DNA from: an uncultured Acidobacteriota bacterium
GTDB taxonomy: Bacteria; Acidobacteriota; Terriglobia; Bryobacterales; Bryobacteraceae
Assembly (NCBI GenBank): GCA_900696665.1
Contig: CAADGY010000092.1
Coordinates: 1-32,098 of the forward strand
Direction: 5' to 3'
DNA: 32,098 nucleotides
The first letter of the stretch is position 1. Each line of letters begins with the position of its first letter. Shown one piece after another: positions 16,940 to 25,446 of the stretch. The notes under the pieces are model-generated. The model had not been told where the DNA came from. It did no database searches and worked only from the letters and a program-made list of their open reading frames with translations. Made by a program: the position numbers and the translations under genes.

Positions 16940-17737
16940 ATGCAGCGCTCCTTTTCCATGCTGGCGGTGCTGGCGGTTCTTCCGCTCTGCGGCGCTACCA
17001 AAGTCATAGTGACGGTTGTAGAGCAAAAGACGGGAGCTCCGGTCACCGGATTGAAAGCGCTGGATTTCACTGTCAGCGACGACAAGGTGGAGCGCAAGGT
17101 TGAATCCGCCGAATATACGAGGGGCATGGCCGATATCATGCTGCTGGTGGACACCAGCCTGGTAGGGCCTGTCGTCCAGCCCGTAGCCGCTAAACTGATT
17201 GGTGAACTTCAGGAAAAGGAGCAGATGGCCCTGGTTTCGTTTCACTCCTCGGCCGATCTGATTCAGGATTTTACCTCCAGCCGCGAGGCCTTGTTGCGCG
17301 CTCTAGGGAACGTGAAATACGGGAACTCTCCCCGCATGCTCGATGCCCTGTATGCGGCGATAGATGGCGGGTTTCAGAGCAGCAATTTCCGGCGTGTCAT
17401 CCTGTTGCTGACAACTGGTCTGGAAGGTCCCAGCCGCATGTCGGAGCGGCAAGTGATCCGGCTGGCGCGGCAGAGCGGCGTATCGATTTATCCCGTTTTC
17501 ATGGGTGGCTATGGGAAGAGTCTGTTCGAGAGCCTCGCGCGCCAGACAGCGGGAGCGCCGTTCAGCCTCCGTGAGATGGAACGGGAGCACGTGGACGATC
17601 CTTCCGCGCGTATTTTTGAAGTGATACGCAATCACTATTCTCTGTCGGTCGCCGGGAATCTGGGTCTCGGAGAAAAATTCAAAATTACGGTGAAGTACCC
17701 GCGCAAGACCTTCGTTTCCGCGCTCCCGCTGGAGTAG
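16940..17737 (+). CDS. VWFA-domain secreted protein of the acidobacterial type, with a degraded MIDAS
   Basis: A 265-residue protein with a signal peptide (MQRSFSMLAVLAVLPLCGA) and a von Willebrand A domain at about residues 63-250, preceded by a short beta region (VTVVEQKTGAPVTGLKALDFTVSDD) typical of the VWFA-related proteins abundant in Acidobacteria. The metal-ion-dependent adhesion site is incomplete: DxSxS reads DTSLV (71-75), the downstream Thr is replaced in SPRMLDALY, and the usual TDG motif is TTGLEG. Metal-dependent ligand binding is therefore doubtful. It starts 9 bp after the adaptor stop, suggesting co-transcription. Partner and function are unknown. Confidence 0.82.
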   Translation: MQRSFSMLAVLAVLPLCGATKVIVTVVEQKTGAPVTGLKALDFTVSDDKVERKVESAEYTRGMADIMLLVDTSLVGPVVQPVAAKLIGELQEKEQMALVSFHSSADLIQDFTSSREALLRALGNVKYGNSPRMLDALYAAIDGGFQSSNFRRVILLLTTGLEGPSRMSERQVIRLARQSGVSIYPVFMGGYGKSLFESLARQTAGAPFSLREMEREHVDDPSARIFEVIRNHYSLSVAGNLGLGEKFKITVKYPRKTFVSALPLE

Positions 17738-17757
17738 GGTTCGGGGCTTTTACACCG

Positions 17758-18633
17758 TCACCTGCCGACGGCAGCCGGGATTTGATTTGGCAGGGCACCA
17801 AATTCATAGTACTGGTGCCGGACGCCCTGCTCGCTCACTTCCACGATGCGCAGGCCGGATCGCGCGCCGCCCAGAGGCATACCTACCGGACCGGTAGTAA
17901 CCATCTCGATGTCGCCGTCCCAACCATGTGCATTACGGTGATAGTGGCCCGCGAAGAGATGCTTCACGCCAGCCTGGCGGAAGAGGTGGAGGAGTGGGGT
18001 GCGGCGGACGAGAGGGATGTTGAAATACTGGTCCGGCTCGTCGCCGCGTTCGAGGAAGAACGGGTGATGCTGGAAGATGAGGATATGTTGGAAGCCTGAC
18101 GATTTCAGCTTTATAAGTTCCGCCCGCAACCACGACTCCTGCTTCTGCAGTTCGCCCGGCGCATTGCCGGGTGAGTGAATCAGGCTTGAGTTCAGGACAA
18201 TGCCATAGATCGAGCCTTCCTGAAAGCTGTAGTAGTCTGGTCCGAACCGCTCCCTATAATCTCTAAGCGCTTGCAGCGTGGGTTCATTGCCGACATCGTG
18301 ATTGCCTGCAACGTGATAGAGCCGGATCGAGGGATCGAGCTTGGCCGAAATCCGCTGATACTCTTCGATCTGCGCCTGATCGCCCGGCTTGTTGACGAGG
18401 TCACCACAGACGATCACAAATCGCGGCTTCAGGCGATTAGCGGTTGCGATGGCAAATTCATAGTTCGCAGTCTCCTGGGCAAAGTCACGATCTTTGGTGA
18501 ACATGCCGAACTGGGGATCCGCCATTTGCACAAAAAAGAAGCGGTCATTTGCTTCTGGTTGCGGCTGTGCTTGGACGAGCGTGGCCCATAGCAGGACGGC
18601 CATGCGCCAGGAGAACCATCGAGAAGAAGCCAT
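17758..18633 (-). CDS. Secreted calcineurin-like metallophosphoesterase, CPPED1-like
   Basis: A 291-residue phosphoesterase with a signal peptide ending near VQAQ (residue 23). The dinuclear metal motifs are complete: ADPQFG (Asp39, with Gln41 in place of the more usual His), GDLVN (Asp78), GNHD (Asn111, His112), QHHPFF (His189/190) and GHYHRN (His230, His232). The DPQFG variant is characteristic of the CPPED1/CSTP1 branch, whose eukaryotic members dephosphorylate proteins. Here, as an exported enzyme, it may act on phosphomonoesters or diesters outside the cytoplasm. The start is at ATG 18633. It begins 2 bp after the stop of the TonB-dependent receptor on the same strand and is probably co-transcribed with it. 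Confidence 0.9.
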   Translation of the reverse strand: MASSRWFSWRMAVLLWATLVQAQPQPEANDRFFFVQMADPQFGMFTKDRDFAQETANYEFAIATANRLKPRFVIVCGDLVNKPGDQAQIEEYQRISAKLDPSIRLYHVAGNHDVGNEPTLQALRDYRERFGPDYYSFQEGSIYGIVLNSSLIHSPGNAPGELQKQESWLRAELIKLKSSGFQHILIFQHHPFFLERGDEPDQYFNIPLVRRTPLLHLFRQAGVKHLFAGHYHRNAHGWDGDIEMVTTGPVGMPLGGARSGLRIVEVSEQGVRHQYYEFGALPNQIPAAVGR

Positions 18634-18635
18634 GC

Positions 18636-21600
18636 TTAGAAGTTAATCCGGGCGCCGACCTGAAGAATACGCGGGCTGCCTGCGCTCGTGATGATGCCGA
18701 AATTGTTTGGCGCTCCGACGTTCGATCCCGGCTGGTTCAGATTCACGTTGTTGAAAAGGTTAAAGAATTCCCCACGAAGCTGGATCTTCCAATTCTCACG
18801 AAGGCGGAAGTCTTTCATCAGTGAAGAATCGATATTGAAAGCTCCAGGGGCACGAAGGAAGTTGCGCGGAGAGTTGCCAAACGTGCCAATGGCATTTACG
18901 GTAACCATACTGGTATCGAAGTAGCGCGCAATCAGCTCGTCTTTCGAACGATCCGATGGCAGAGCCGGGTTGCCGGTGAGATCCGCGCGATCGAGTCCCA
19001 TGCCGCTGAAGCTGTTGTCCCGTCCGGAGGTCAGCCCGAAGGGCAGACCGGAGCGCCAATCGAGGATCGACGATACATTCCATCCTCCGAGCAGTGTGCG
19101 AACGAAGGCGTGCTGTGAGTCGAGCCGCGGCAGTTCGTAAACAAGACTCGTACGGAAATTGTGCCTCACATCGAAATCGGAAACACCGCGGTTGAAGCGC
19201 TGGTCTGTGGGATGGGGATTTGAGAACGTGAATTGCGCATTATTTGATTCGTCATCGATGGACTTGGAGAATGTGTAGAACGCGAGCACGGAGAAGCCGC
19301 GGCTGAAGCGCTTCTCGACCGTTATTTGCATGGAATGATAGACAGAGTTGCCGGTATTGACCAGCTCGCGCATGGAGGCGAAGTAGGGCGCCAGGGGACG
19401 GCGTGCGTTCGTGTTGCCTACCGTTGCGCCAGGCTGGTAGACGGCCGCATTCCGTTCGCGGAAGCTCTGAAGATGTGTGCCCTTGTTGCCGACGTAGGCG
19501 CTGCGTACCAGCCAGTCGCCGCCGAGTTGCTGCTCAACTGTCAGATTCCAGGACTGCAGGTAGCCGACGCCCCAGTCTTCCTGAAAGTAGGCATACGGCA
19601 TCGGGAACACGAAGGGCGCATCCGGATCGAGAGATACCGGCGCGTACGGAGGGAAGGGATTGCGGATGCCCGCCGAGCCGTATGGATCGCGCATATCCAC
19701 ATTGTTCAGCACCATGGTGGGGCTGAACGGCGCGGATTCGACAAAGTTGTTATAGAGACGCGGGAACGGCCGCAAAAAGAACATCCCATACCCACCCCGG
19801 ACGGACGTCGGGCGTGAAGTGATCCGAGGTGTCCACGCAAAACCGAAGCGGGGCGAAATGTTGTTAAGGTCGTTGTTCATGCCGCCCTGGGGAAAGCCCG
19901 GATCGCCGGGAAAGACCGCCCCCGGAGGGGCGTTGTTGAATCGCTGTGAAATCGCCCCTGGGCGGTAGCCCGCAACTTGGCCCAGCTTGTCCGTGTAGGG
20001 CAGGTAGGGGTCCCATCGCACGCCGAATGTGAGGGTCAGGTTGCGTGACGCACGGAACGTGTCTTCGCCATAAAAGCTGAGCTGGTGCCCGCGGGTCTGT
20101 TTGAACTTGCCGGCGCTCTGCCGGAATGTGGCGACACGGCCCAGAAGAAGATCGGAGATGCCGTTGCCGGTGATCTGGCCCGAAAAGCTGAGATTTCCGC
20201 TCTGCTGAAAGCGCGTATTGCTGTCGAAAACAATGAACGGCGTATACTCGCCGCCGAGATTGAATGTGTGCCGGCCCTTCACCCACATGAGGGAATCCGT
20301 TATTTCGACATTCCGCCGAATCCATTGGCCCGGCGGGGCGTTGGTAACGCCTCCCCAACCGCTGTAGCCGGTCACTCCCAATTCCAACTCCCGGTCGTTC
20401 TTTTCCGGCTGGGAGAACTGGATATCACCAAAATCGGTGAGCGAAAAACGAGACACTCTTGTGTTGTACGAGTTCAGCAGCAACCCCGATGCATTCACGG
20501 TATTGATGAGGTTTGGCCTCAAGGTCCACGTATCCTGGAAACGGAATGTACGGGTGGTCTGAAGTTGACCGATGCGGGCAGTCAGCAGCGTGCCGCCGCC
20601 GTCCCAGCCCGGGTCGTCATAACGTACGTAAAAAACGGAACCCGAAAATGTGTGGTTTTTCCAGTAAAAATCGCCTTTTCCGATAACCTGGTGGTTCTCG
20701 GAGCGATCCGGTCGGGCGTAACGCAGCAAACCGTTCGGTGCGTCGCTGAAGGGAACTTTGCTCAGGATGTTTGTCGCGATGGGGAGGATCCTGTCCCGCG
20801 GAATCTGGTTGCCGGAGAACGGCTTTCCGATTTCCGGATCCGTGATAGTCCGCGGAAGCAATGAGGAAAAGTCGCCCTGGCGGAGTGCCTGGCTCGGCAC
20901 AAATGCCGTGTTCGTAAAAGAGGTGTTGCGGATCGAGGTGCCCTGGTAACTGCCGAAATAAAAAAGACGATCCCGGATTACGGGTCCACCAATCGTTCCG
21001 CCATACTGATTGCGTTTGAGGTTATCGCTTTGGGCGGCGAAGAAGTTGCGTGCATTCATGGCACCGTTCCGCAGGAAATGAAAAAGGCCGCCATGAATAT
21101 CGTTGCTGCCGGAGCGGGTGACAACGTTCACCACTGCTCCGCCAAAATTGCCGTACTGCGCGCTGTAATTGCTTGTCTGAACCGTAAACTCCTGCAGAGC
21201 ATCGGGATTCGGGTAGGCTGCGTTCAGGTTGGTTACGTTGTCCATGTGAGTGGAGCCGTCCAGACGGTAGTTCACCTCGTTGCCGCGCGTTCCATTGACG
21301 CTGAACGCAAGCGTATCGCTGGTGTTGGCGTAGCCGGCGGTGGTTGTTCCCACACCGGATACGGTGCCTGGCACCATGCGTATTAGAGTGGCCGCATTCC
21401 GCCCGTTTAGCGGTAAATCGACCAGGTAGCGTTGCTGGACCACTTGGCTGAGAGTGCCGGACTGAGTGTTGACCATTGTGGCGTCCGCCGTCACAATGAC
21501 CTGTTCCGTCACCGGACCTATACCGAGCTTGATGTCGACGGTTGCCGGCGTGTTTACATTCAGGCGAATACCGGTCTGGCGGTAGGTCTGAAACCCCGGG

Positions 21601-21845
21601 GCCTCGGCCCGGATGGCGTAGAGTCCCACCGGCACAGCATTAAAGACATACTTGCCGAGCTCGGAAGTCGTTGCCTGCCGCTCAAAGCCTGTGTCCACGT
21701 TATGAAGAGTGATGTTTGCATTGGGAACAACGGCGCCGGTCGAGTCTGTTAATGTGCCTTCCAGGCTGGACATGGGAGCGATTTGCGGCACACAGACCGC
21801 GGCACTCAGAACGACAAGTGCGACCAGCCGGAATAGAGTACTCAT
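18636..21845 (-). CDS. Oar-like TonB-dependent outer-membrane receptor with carboxypeptidase-regulatory-like domain
   Basis: A 1069-residue outer-membrane protein. ATG 21845 is chosen because AGGAGG lies 8 bases upstream and a signal peptide (MSTLFRLVALVVLSAAVCVPQ) follows; the frame continues upstream without signal character. Residues about 28-105 form a carboxypeptidase-regulatory-like beta sandwich (GTLTDSTGAVVPNANITL), residues about 120-230 the plug (DLPLNGRNAATLIRMVPG and RGNEVNYRLDGSTHMDNV), and the rest a large beta barrel ending in the aromatic GARINF. Proteins of this type are expanded in Solibacter-like bacteria and are thought to import large oligosaccharides or peptides with TonB energy. 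The substrate is unknown; it lacks a SusD-like partner here. It is divergent from a transmembrane regulator, probably its controller, and precedes the phosphoesterase gene by 2 bp. Confidence 0.93.
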   Translation of the reverse strand: MSTLFRLVALVVLSAAVCVPQIAPMSSLEGTLTDSTGAVVPNANITLHNVDTGFERQATTSELGKYVFNAVPVGLYAIRAEAPGFQTYRQTGIRLNVNTPATVDIKLGIGPVTEQVIVTADATMVNTQSGTLSQVVQQRYLVDLPLNGRNAATLIRMVPGTVSGVGTTTAGYANTSDTLAFSVNGTRGNEVNYRLDGSTHMDNVTNLNAAYPNPDALQEFTVQTSNYSAQYGNFGGAVVNVVTRSGSNDIHGGLFHFLRNGAMNARNFFAAQSDNLKRNQYGGTIGGPVIRDRLFYFGSYQGTSIRNTSFTNTAFVPSQALRQGDFSSLLPRTITDPEIGKPFSGNQIPRDRILPIATNILSKVPFSDAPNGLLRYARPDRSENHQVIGKGDFYWKNHTFSGSVFYVRYDDPGWDGGGTLLTARIGQLQTTRTFRFQDTWTLRPNLINTVNASGLLLNSYNTRVSRFSLTDFGDIQFSQPEKNDRELELGVTGYSGWGGVTNAPPGQWIRRNVEITDSLMWVKGRHTFNLGGEYTPFIVFDSNTRFQQSGNLSFSGQITGNGISDLLLGRVATFRQSAGKFKQTRGHQLSFYGEDTFRASRNLTLTFGVRWDPYLPYTDKLGQVAGYRPGAISQRFNNAPPGAVFPGDPGFPQGGMNNDLNNISPRFGFAWTPRITSRPTSVRGGYGMFFLRPFPRLYNNFVESAPFSPTMVLNNVDMRDPYGSAGIRNPFPPYAPVSLDPDAPFVFPMPYAYFQEDWGVGYLQSWNLTVEQQLGGDWLVRSAYVGNKGTHLQSFRERNAAVYQPGATVGNTNARRPLAPYFASMRELVNTGNSVYHSMQITVEKRFSRGFSVLAFYTFSKSIDDESNNAQFTFSNPHPTDQRFNRGVSDFDVRHNFRTSLVYELPRLDSQHAFVRTLLGGWNVSSILDWRSGLPFGLTSGRDNSFSGMGLDRADLTGNPALPSDRSKDELIARYFDTSMVTVNAIGTFGNSPRNFLRAPGAFNIDSSLMKDFRLRENWKIQLRGEFFNLFNNVNLNQPGSNVGAPNNFGIITSAGSPRILQVGARINF

Positions 21846-22015
21846 AATCTTTGCCTCCTGAGCGATACCTCGGACGAAAGATCTCCAACTGGAGCCAAGC
21901 CCGTCACGAAACAAGGCTACCCTCTCGCCGAATCCCCTCTATTCTCCCCCCTGGTTCGATACCATAGATAGTGAATTCACGGTTAAAGAAGTCCCTCTAA
22001 CGGGTTAACAGCACC
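21846..22015. promoter_or_regulatory. Divergent control region between receptor and regulator genes
   Basis: These 170 bp separate the starts of the two divergent genes. Two copies of GGTTAA lie at 21981-21986 and 22003-22008, the latter within GGGTTAAC, close to the regulator start. They are candidate binding sites for the adjacent regulator. I could not define a convincing promoter hexamer pair on either strand. Confidence 0.35.
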
Positions 22016-23287
22016 TTGCAAGTCCATGAAACACAGGCGAAGTTTGGAGCCGATTCCGGCAAACGCGAGTTAGTTGAGCGCGTCGCCGCCTGTGCGCCAC
22101 TTCGCAAGTCGCCAAGGCTCCGTGAGTTGTTTCTCTATCTCTGTGAGCAAACGTTAAACGGTGAGACTGGCAACCTGCATGAGCAGGCAATTGGCGAACA
22201 GGTGTTTGGCCGGCAGCTTGGCTATGACACCGGCACGGACAATATCGTACGCGTCAGCGTTTTTCAACTCCGGAAGAAGCTGGAGCAATACTTTGCCGAA
22301 GAGGGAGCCACCGAGCCGTTCACCATCACTATTCCAAAGGGCCGGTACCAGATAGAATTTCAGCCGCGCCTGGAACAAAGCGCGGAACCTTCCGGTGTGA
22401 CGGCGTCCAGGCAGCCTGAGCGGCGAAAATGGCTGTGGACGATTGGCGCGGCAGCCGGGACAGCCGTGGTGTTGCCGCTGATCTGGCACTGGGGTGGCAG
22501 CGGTGGGGAAAGCGTTCCATTCCAGGCGCATGAGCGATTCTGGCGCGGGCTGTTTACACCAGACCGGGAAGCCTATATCGTCGTTGCCGATTCCGGATTC
22601 AGCCTTCTCCAGGATGTCACCGGGAAGACACTGAGCCTGGAAGACTATTCAAAAAACCCGGAATTGCCACTGCGGCCCGATTCTGTAGACTGCCCGCAGG
22701 AGTTGCTGCGCCGGCTCGCCGGCCGTCAATATACGAGCGTCACGGATGCTTCGATTGCCTTTCGTCTGGGATCCATAAATCGCGCGCTAGGTGGCCGCGC
22801 GGTGGTCCGCTCGGCGCGCAGCATCGACATCCGCGACCTCAAGATGCACAATGTGGCTCTGCTCGGCAGCTTGCGCTCGAATCCGTGGGTTGTGCTGTTC
22901 AGAGACCGCCTCAGTTTCCAGCTCGACTACGACTCATACCCGCCCCGGGGCTTTGTCCGGAATCGTGCGCCGGAAGCCGGTGAACCGGAGGTTTTCCGGG
23001 CGACCGCTATGGCGGGACAATCCGGAGACGTGTTTGGAGTGGTCTCGTATCTGCCTAATCTTGACGGAACTGGAAAGATCGTCAGCATCTGTGGAACAAA
23101 CATGGAAGGTACGGAAGCCGCCGCTGAAATGTTGCTGAACAGTGGCCGTTTCGAGGAGATTGCCAAACGATTGGCTGTCGGTTCTGGCGAGATTCCCTAT
23201 TTTGAGGCGGTGATCCGTGCGGCGAGTTTCGGGGGAGCCGCGTCGGCGCCGAAAATTGCCGCCATCCGGCGGATCACCGGCCGTTGA
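22016..23287 (+). CDS. Membrane-tethered transcriptional regulator with N-terminal DNA-binding domain
   Basis: A 423-residue protein. The only usable start is TTG 22016: an in-frame stop lies at 21998-22000 and no other ATG/GTG precedes the conserved part. Residues about 15-115 form a helix-rich winged-helix-like domain (SPRLRELFLYLCEQ, EQVFGRQLGYDT, NIVRVSVFQLRKKLEQYF, ITIPKGRYQIEF), a family common in Solibacter-like genomes. Residues about 142-165 are a transmembrane helix (WLWTIGAAAGTAVVLPLIW), and the remaining 250 residues lie outside the cytoplasm, with LLGSLRSNPWVVLF near 285-298 and CGTNMEGTEAAAEML near 361-375. This is a one-component, ToxR/CadC-like layout in which an external domain could sense a ligand and the DNA-binding domain act directly. 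The divergent receptor gene is the likely target. It overlaps the thioesterase gene by 14 bp at the 3' end. Confidence 0.8.
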   Translation: MQVHETQAKFGADSGKRELVERVAACAPLRKSPRLRELFLYLCEQTLNGETGNLHEQAIGEQVFGRQLGYDTGTDNIVRVSVFQLRKKLEQYFAEEGATEPFTITIPKGRYQIEFQPRLEQSAEPSGVTASRQPERRKWLWTIGAAAGTAVVLPLIWHWGGSGGESVPFQAHERFWRGLFTPDREAYIVVADSGFSLLQDVTGKTLSLEDYSKNPELPLRPDSVDCPQELLRRLAGRQYTSVTDASIAFRLGSINRALGGRAVVRSARSIDIRDLKMHNVALLGSLRSNPWVVLFRDRLSFQLDYDSYPPRGFVRNRAPEAGEPEVFRATAMAGQSGDVFGVVSYLPNLDGTGKIVSICGTNMEGTEAAAEMLLNSGRFEEIAKRLAVGSGEIPYFEAVIRAASFGGAASAPKIAAIRRITGR

Positions 23288-23690
23288 TCCCTGCTCTGAA
23301 GAGTTCCCCGTACTTTTCCGGCAGTTTCCGAGGCTTCATATCGGGTCCACAAAACACGTGCCGCGTCTCGCCCGTCGCGATTTTTCGATCGGAGCCGGCG
23401 ATGCGCATTTCATAGCCAAACGTCACCGTGCGGCGGGTGGAATGCTCTGCCCATGTTGTGACGATCACCTCGTCGTCGTAGCGGGCGGGGGAGATATACC
23501 GGCAACTTGCTTCCACTACCGCTAAGAGCACCTGGTCGTTTTCCTCCAGGTCCCGGTATCGCAGCCCTGCTGCGCGGCAGTACTCCACGCGGCCCAATTC
23601 CATCCAGACGAGATAATTAGCATAATAGGCGACTCCCATCTGATCGGTCTCGGCATAGCGCACGCGCAGAGTTGTTTCGTGTTTTGGCAT
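23274..23690 (-). CDS. Acyl-CoA thioesterase of the YbgC/4HBT hotdog family
   Basis: A 138-residue hotdog-fold enzyme starting at ATG 23690 (MPKHETTLRV). An in-frame ATG at 23741 would add 17 residues but leaves only 17 bp to the divergent aroC, so I prefer the shorter form, which also fits the family length. The active-site motif reads ETDQMGVAYYANYLVWME with Asp16, the same arrangement as YbgC-type enzymes, and VEASCRYISPARYDDEVIV and ETRHVFC follow as expected. It probably hydrolyses a short- or medium-chain acyl-CoA in the cytoplasm. YbgC is often linked to the Tol-Pal system, but no tol gene is here. It converges on the regulator gene with a 14-bp overlap. Confidence 0.88.
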   Translation of the reverse strand: MPKHETTLRVRYAETDQMGVAYYANYLVWMELGRVEYCRAAGLRYRDLEENDQVLLAVVEASCRYISPARYDDEVIVTTWAEHSTRRTVTFGYEMRIAGSDRKIATGETRHVFCGPDMKPRKLPEKYGELFRAGINGR

Positions 23691-23758
23691 ATGTCTCGAA
23701 ATATACCCCAAGTTGCTGATACGGCGAGAGTTCGTTACCATATTGATTTCACCGCTAC

Positions 23759-24931
23759 ATGTTACGTTTTGAAACAGCCGGGGAATCTCACGGGGAGTGT
23801 TTAGTCGCGACTTTAACCGGAATGCCCGCCGGGGTACCCATCAGTCTGGACAGGATCAACCGCGAATTATGGCGGCGCCAGCAGGGCTATGGCCGCGGCG
23901 GACGCATGAAAATCGAGACGGATCGTGTGGAAGTTGTGGCAGGCGTCCGGCACTCGCAGACCATCGGGTCTCCCATCGCTCTCATCATCAGAAATTCCGA
24001 CTGGCAGAACTGGACCGCGGCGCTTCCCGTGGAGGACGGCGAGGGCGCCGAAGACAAGAAAAAGCCAGTACGGCGGCCGCGTCCCGGGCACGCGGACCTC
24101 GCTGGATGCATCAAGTACAACTTTCACGATGCACGCTACATTCTGGAACGGGCGAGTGCCCGGGAGACCACGGCCCGTGTAGCGGTCGGGGCGATTGCCA
24201 AGGCTTTTCTGGCCGAGTTCAATATCAGCGTGCTGAGCCACGTCGTTGCGGTTGGTCCGGTTACTTTGAAGCGGGAAGTGACATGGGAGGAGATTGTCGA
24301 GCTGAGTAAGCGCGACAAGGTACTTCTTGGCTGCGTGGATGCGGAGACCGAGCGGCAGATGAAGGAGGTGGTGGACGAGGTTTACCGTACCGGCGACACT
24401 GCAGGAGGCGTCTTCGAAGTAGTGGTTCATGGGGCGCCGCCGGGACTCGGGTCACACCGCACCTGGGACTCCCGTCTGGATGGCCGATTCGCACAGGCAA
24501 TCGTTTCAATTCAAGCGGTTAAGGGTGTAGAGGTAGGACGGGCCGCACAAGGAGCGGCGTCCTTCGGTTCGAGCGTACAGGATACAATTCATTACGACCG
24601 GACTACACGTCATTTCCTTCGCGGGGCGAACCGGGCAGGCGGCATCGAAGGCGGGATGACGAACGGAGAAGACATCGTCATTCGCGGCCTGCTGAAGCCG
24701 ATCTCTACTCTCCGGCGGCCCCTCGAATCCGTCGATCTGCTGACGCGGGAACCTTCGAGCGCAGCGTATGAACGGAGCGACGTGTGTGTGGTTCCGGCGG
24801 CGGGCGTCATTGGTGAAGCAATGGCCGCTATCGTTCTGGCCCAAGCGTTCCTGGAAAAGTTCGGTGGAGACTCGCTGGGCGAGACCCGCCGGAATTTCGA
24901 AGGATACATGGAACAGGTGAAAAATTTCTGA
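23759..24931 (+). CDS. aroC: Chorismate synthase
   Basis: A 390-residue FMN-dependent enzyme that makes chorismate from 5-enolpyruvylshikimate-3-phosphate (EC 4.2.3.5), the last shared step of aromatic amino acid synthesis. Signatures are complete: GESHGECLVATLTGMPAG at residues 8-25 with His11, GYGRGGRMKIETD near 43-55, RPGHADLAG with His111, RASARETTARVAVGA near 131-145 and GANRAGGIEGGMTNG near 287-301. Length is usual. The ATG at 23759 has no clear ribosome site. Its stop codon shares one base with the start of def, so the two are translationally coupled, which is not a pathway link but a compact housekeeping cluster. Other shikimate genes are not in the window. Confidence 0.97.
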   Translation: MLRFETAGESHGECLVATLTGMPAGVPISLDRINRELWRRQQGYGRGGRMKIETDRVEVVAGVRHSQTIGSPIALIIRNSDWQNWTAALPVEDGEGAEDKKKPVRRPRPGHADLAGCIKYNFHDARYILERASARETTARVAVGAIAKAFLAEFNISVLSHVVAVGPVTLKREVTWEEIVELSKRDKVLLGCVDAETERQMKEVVDEVYRTGDTAGGVFEVVVHGAPPGLGSHRTWDSRLDGRFAQAIVSIQAVKGVEVGRAAQGAASFGSSVQDTIHYDRTTRHFLRGANRAGGIEGGMTNGEDIVIRGLLKPISTLRRPLESVDLLTREPSSAAYERSDVCVVPAAGVIGEAMAAIVLAQAFLEKFGGDSLGETRRNFEGYMEQVKNF

Positions 24932-25446
24932 TGATCTACCCGATTGTGAAATACGGCGACCCCGTATTGGAGAAACGAGCCGCCAGGGTCGATGAATTCG
25001 GCACCCCCGAACTCCAAAAATTTATAGACGATATGTTCGAATCGATGTACGCGGCACGCGGTGTCGGGCTGGCCGCTCCGCAGATTGGCTTCTCCAAACG
25101 CATCGCTGTAATCGATTGCTCAGCCGGCGAGGATCCCGCTCAGAAGGTAATCCTGATCAACCCCGAAATTATCGCAAAGGAAGGATCCCAGACCGGCGAG
25201 GAAGGCTGCCTGAGTGTTCCCGGGTTCCGTGAGCAGGTGACCCGCGCCAACAAAGTGACCGTTCGCGCCCAGAATGTCGAAGGCGAGAGCTTTGAAATGA
25301 CCGGCGAAGAGCTTCTGGCGCGCGCCTTTCTGCACGAAACGGATCACCTGGAAGGGCGATTGTACATCAGCCATATCAGCGCATTGAAGCGGGATTTGAT
25401 TCGCAGAAAAGTTCGCAAGCTCGTCAAGGCAGGAGAGTGGAGTTAA
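24931..25446 (+). CDS. def: Peptide deformylase
   Basis: A 171-residue metalloenzyme that removes the formyl group from new proteins. All three motifs are present: GVGLAAPQIG (44-53), EGCLS (91-95, Cys93 metal ligand) and HETDH (135-139). It starts at ATG 24931, which overlaps the aroC stop (TGATG), and ends inside fmt by 10 bp. The def-fmt pairing is the classic arrangement in which the enzyme that removes formyl groups and the one that adds them are co-expressed. Confidence 0.97.
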   Translation: MIYPIVKYGDPVLEKRAARVDEFGTPELQKFIDDMFESMYAARGVGLAAPQIGFSKRIAVIDCSAGEDPAQKVILINPEIIAKEGSQTGEEGCLSVPGFREQVTRANKVTVRAQNVEGESFEMTGEELLARAFLHETDHLEGRLYISHISALKRDLIRRKVRKLVKAGEWS

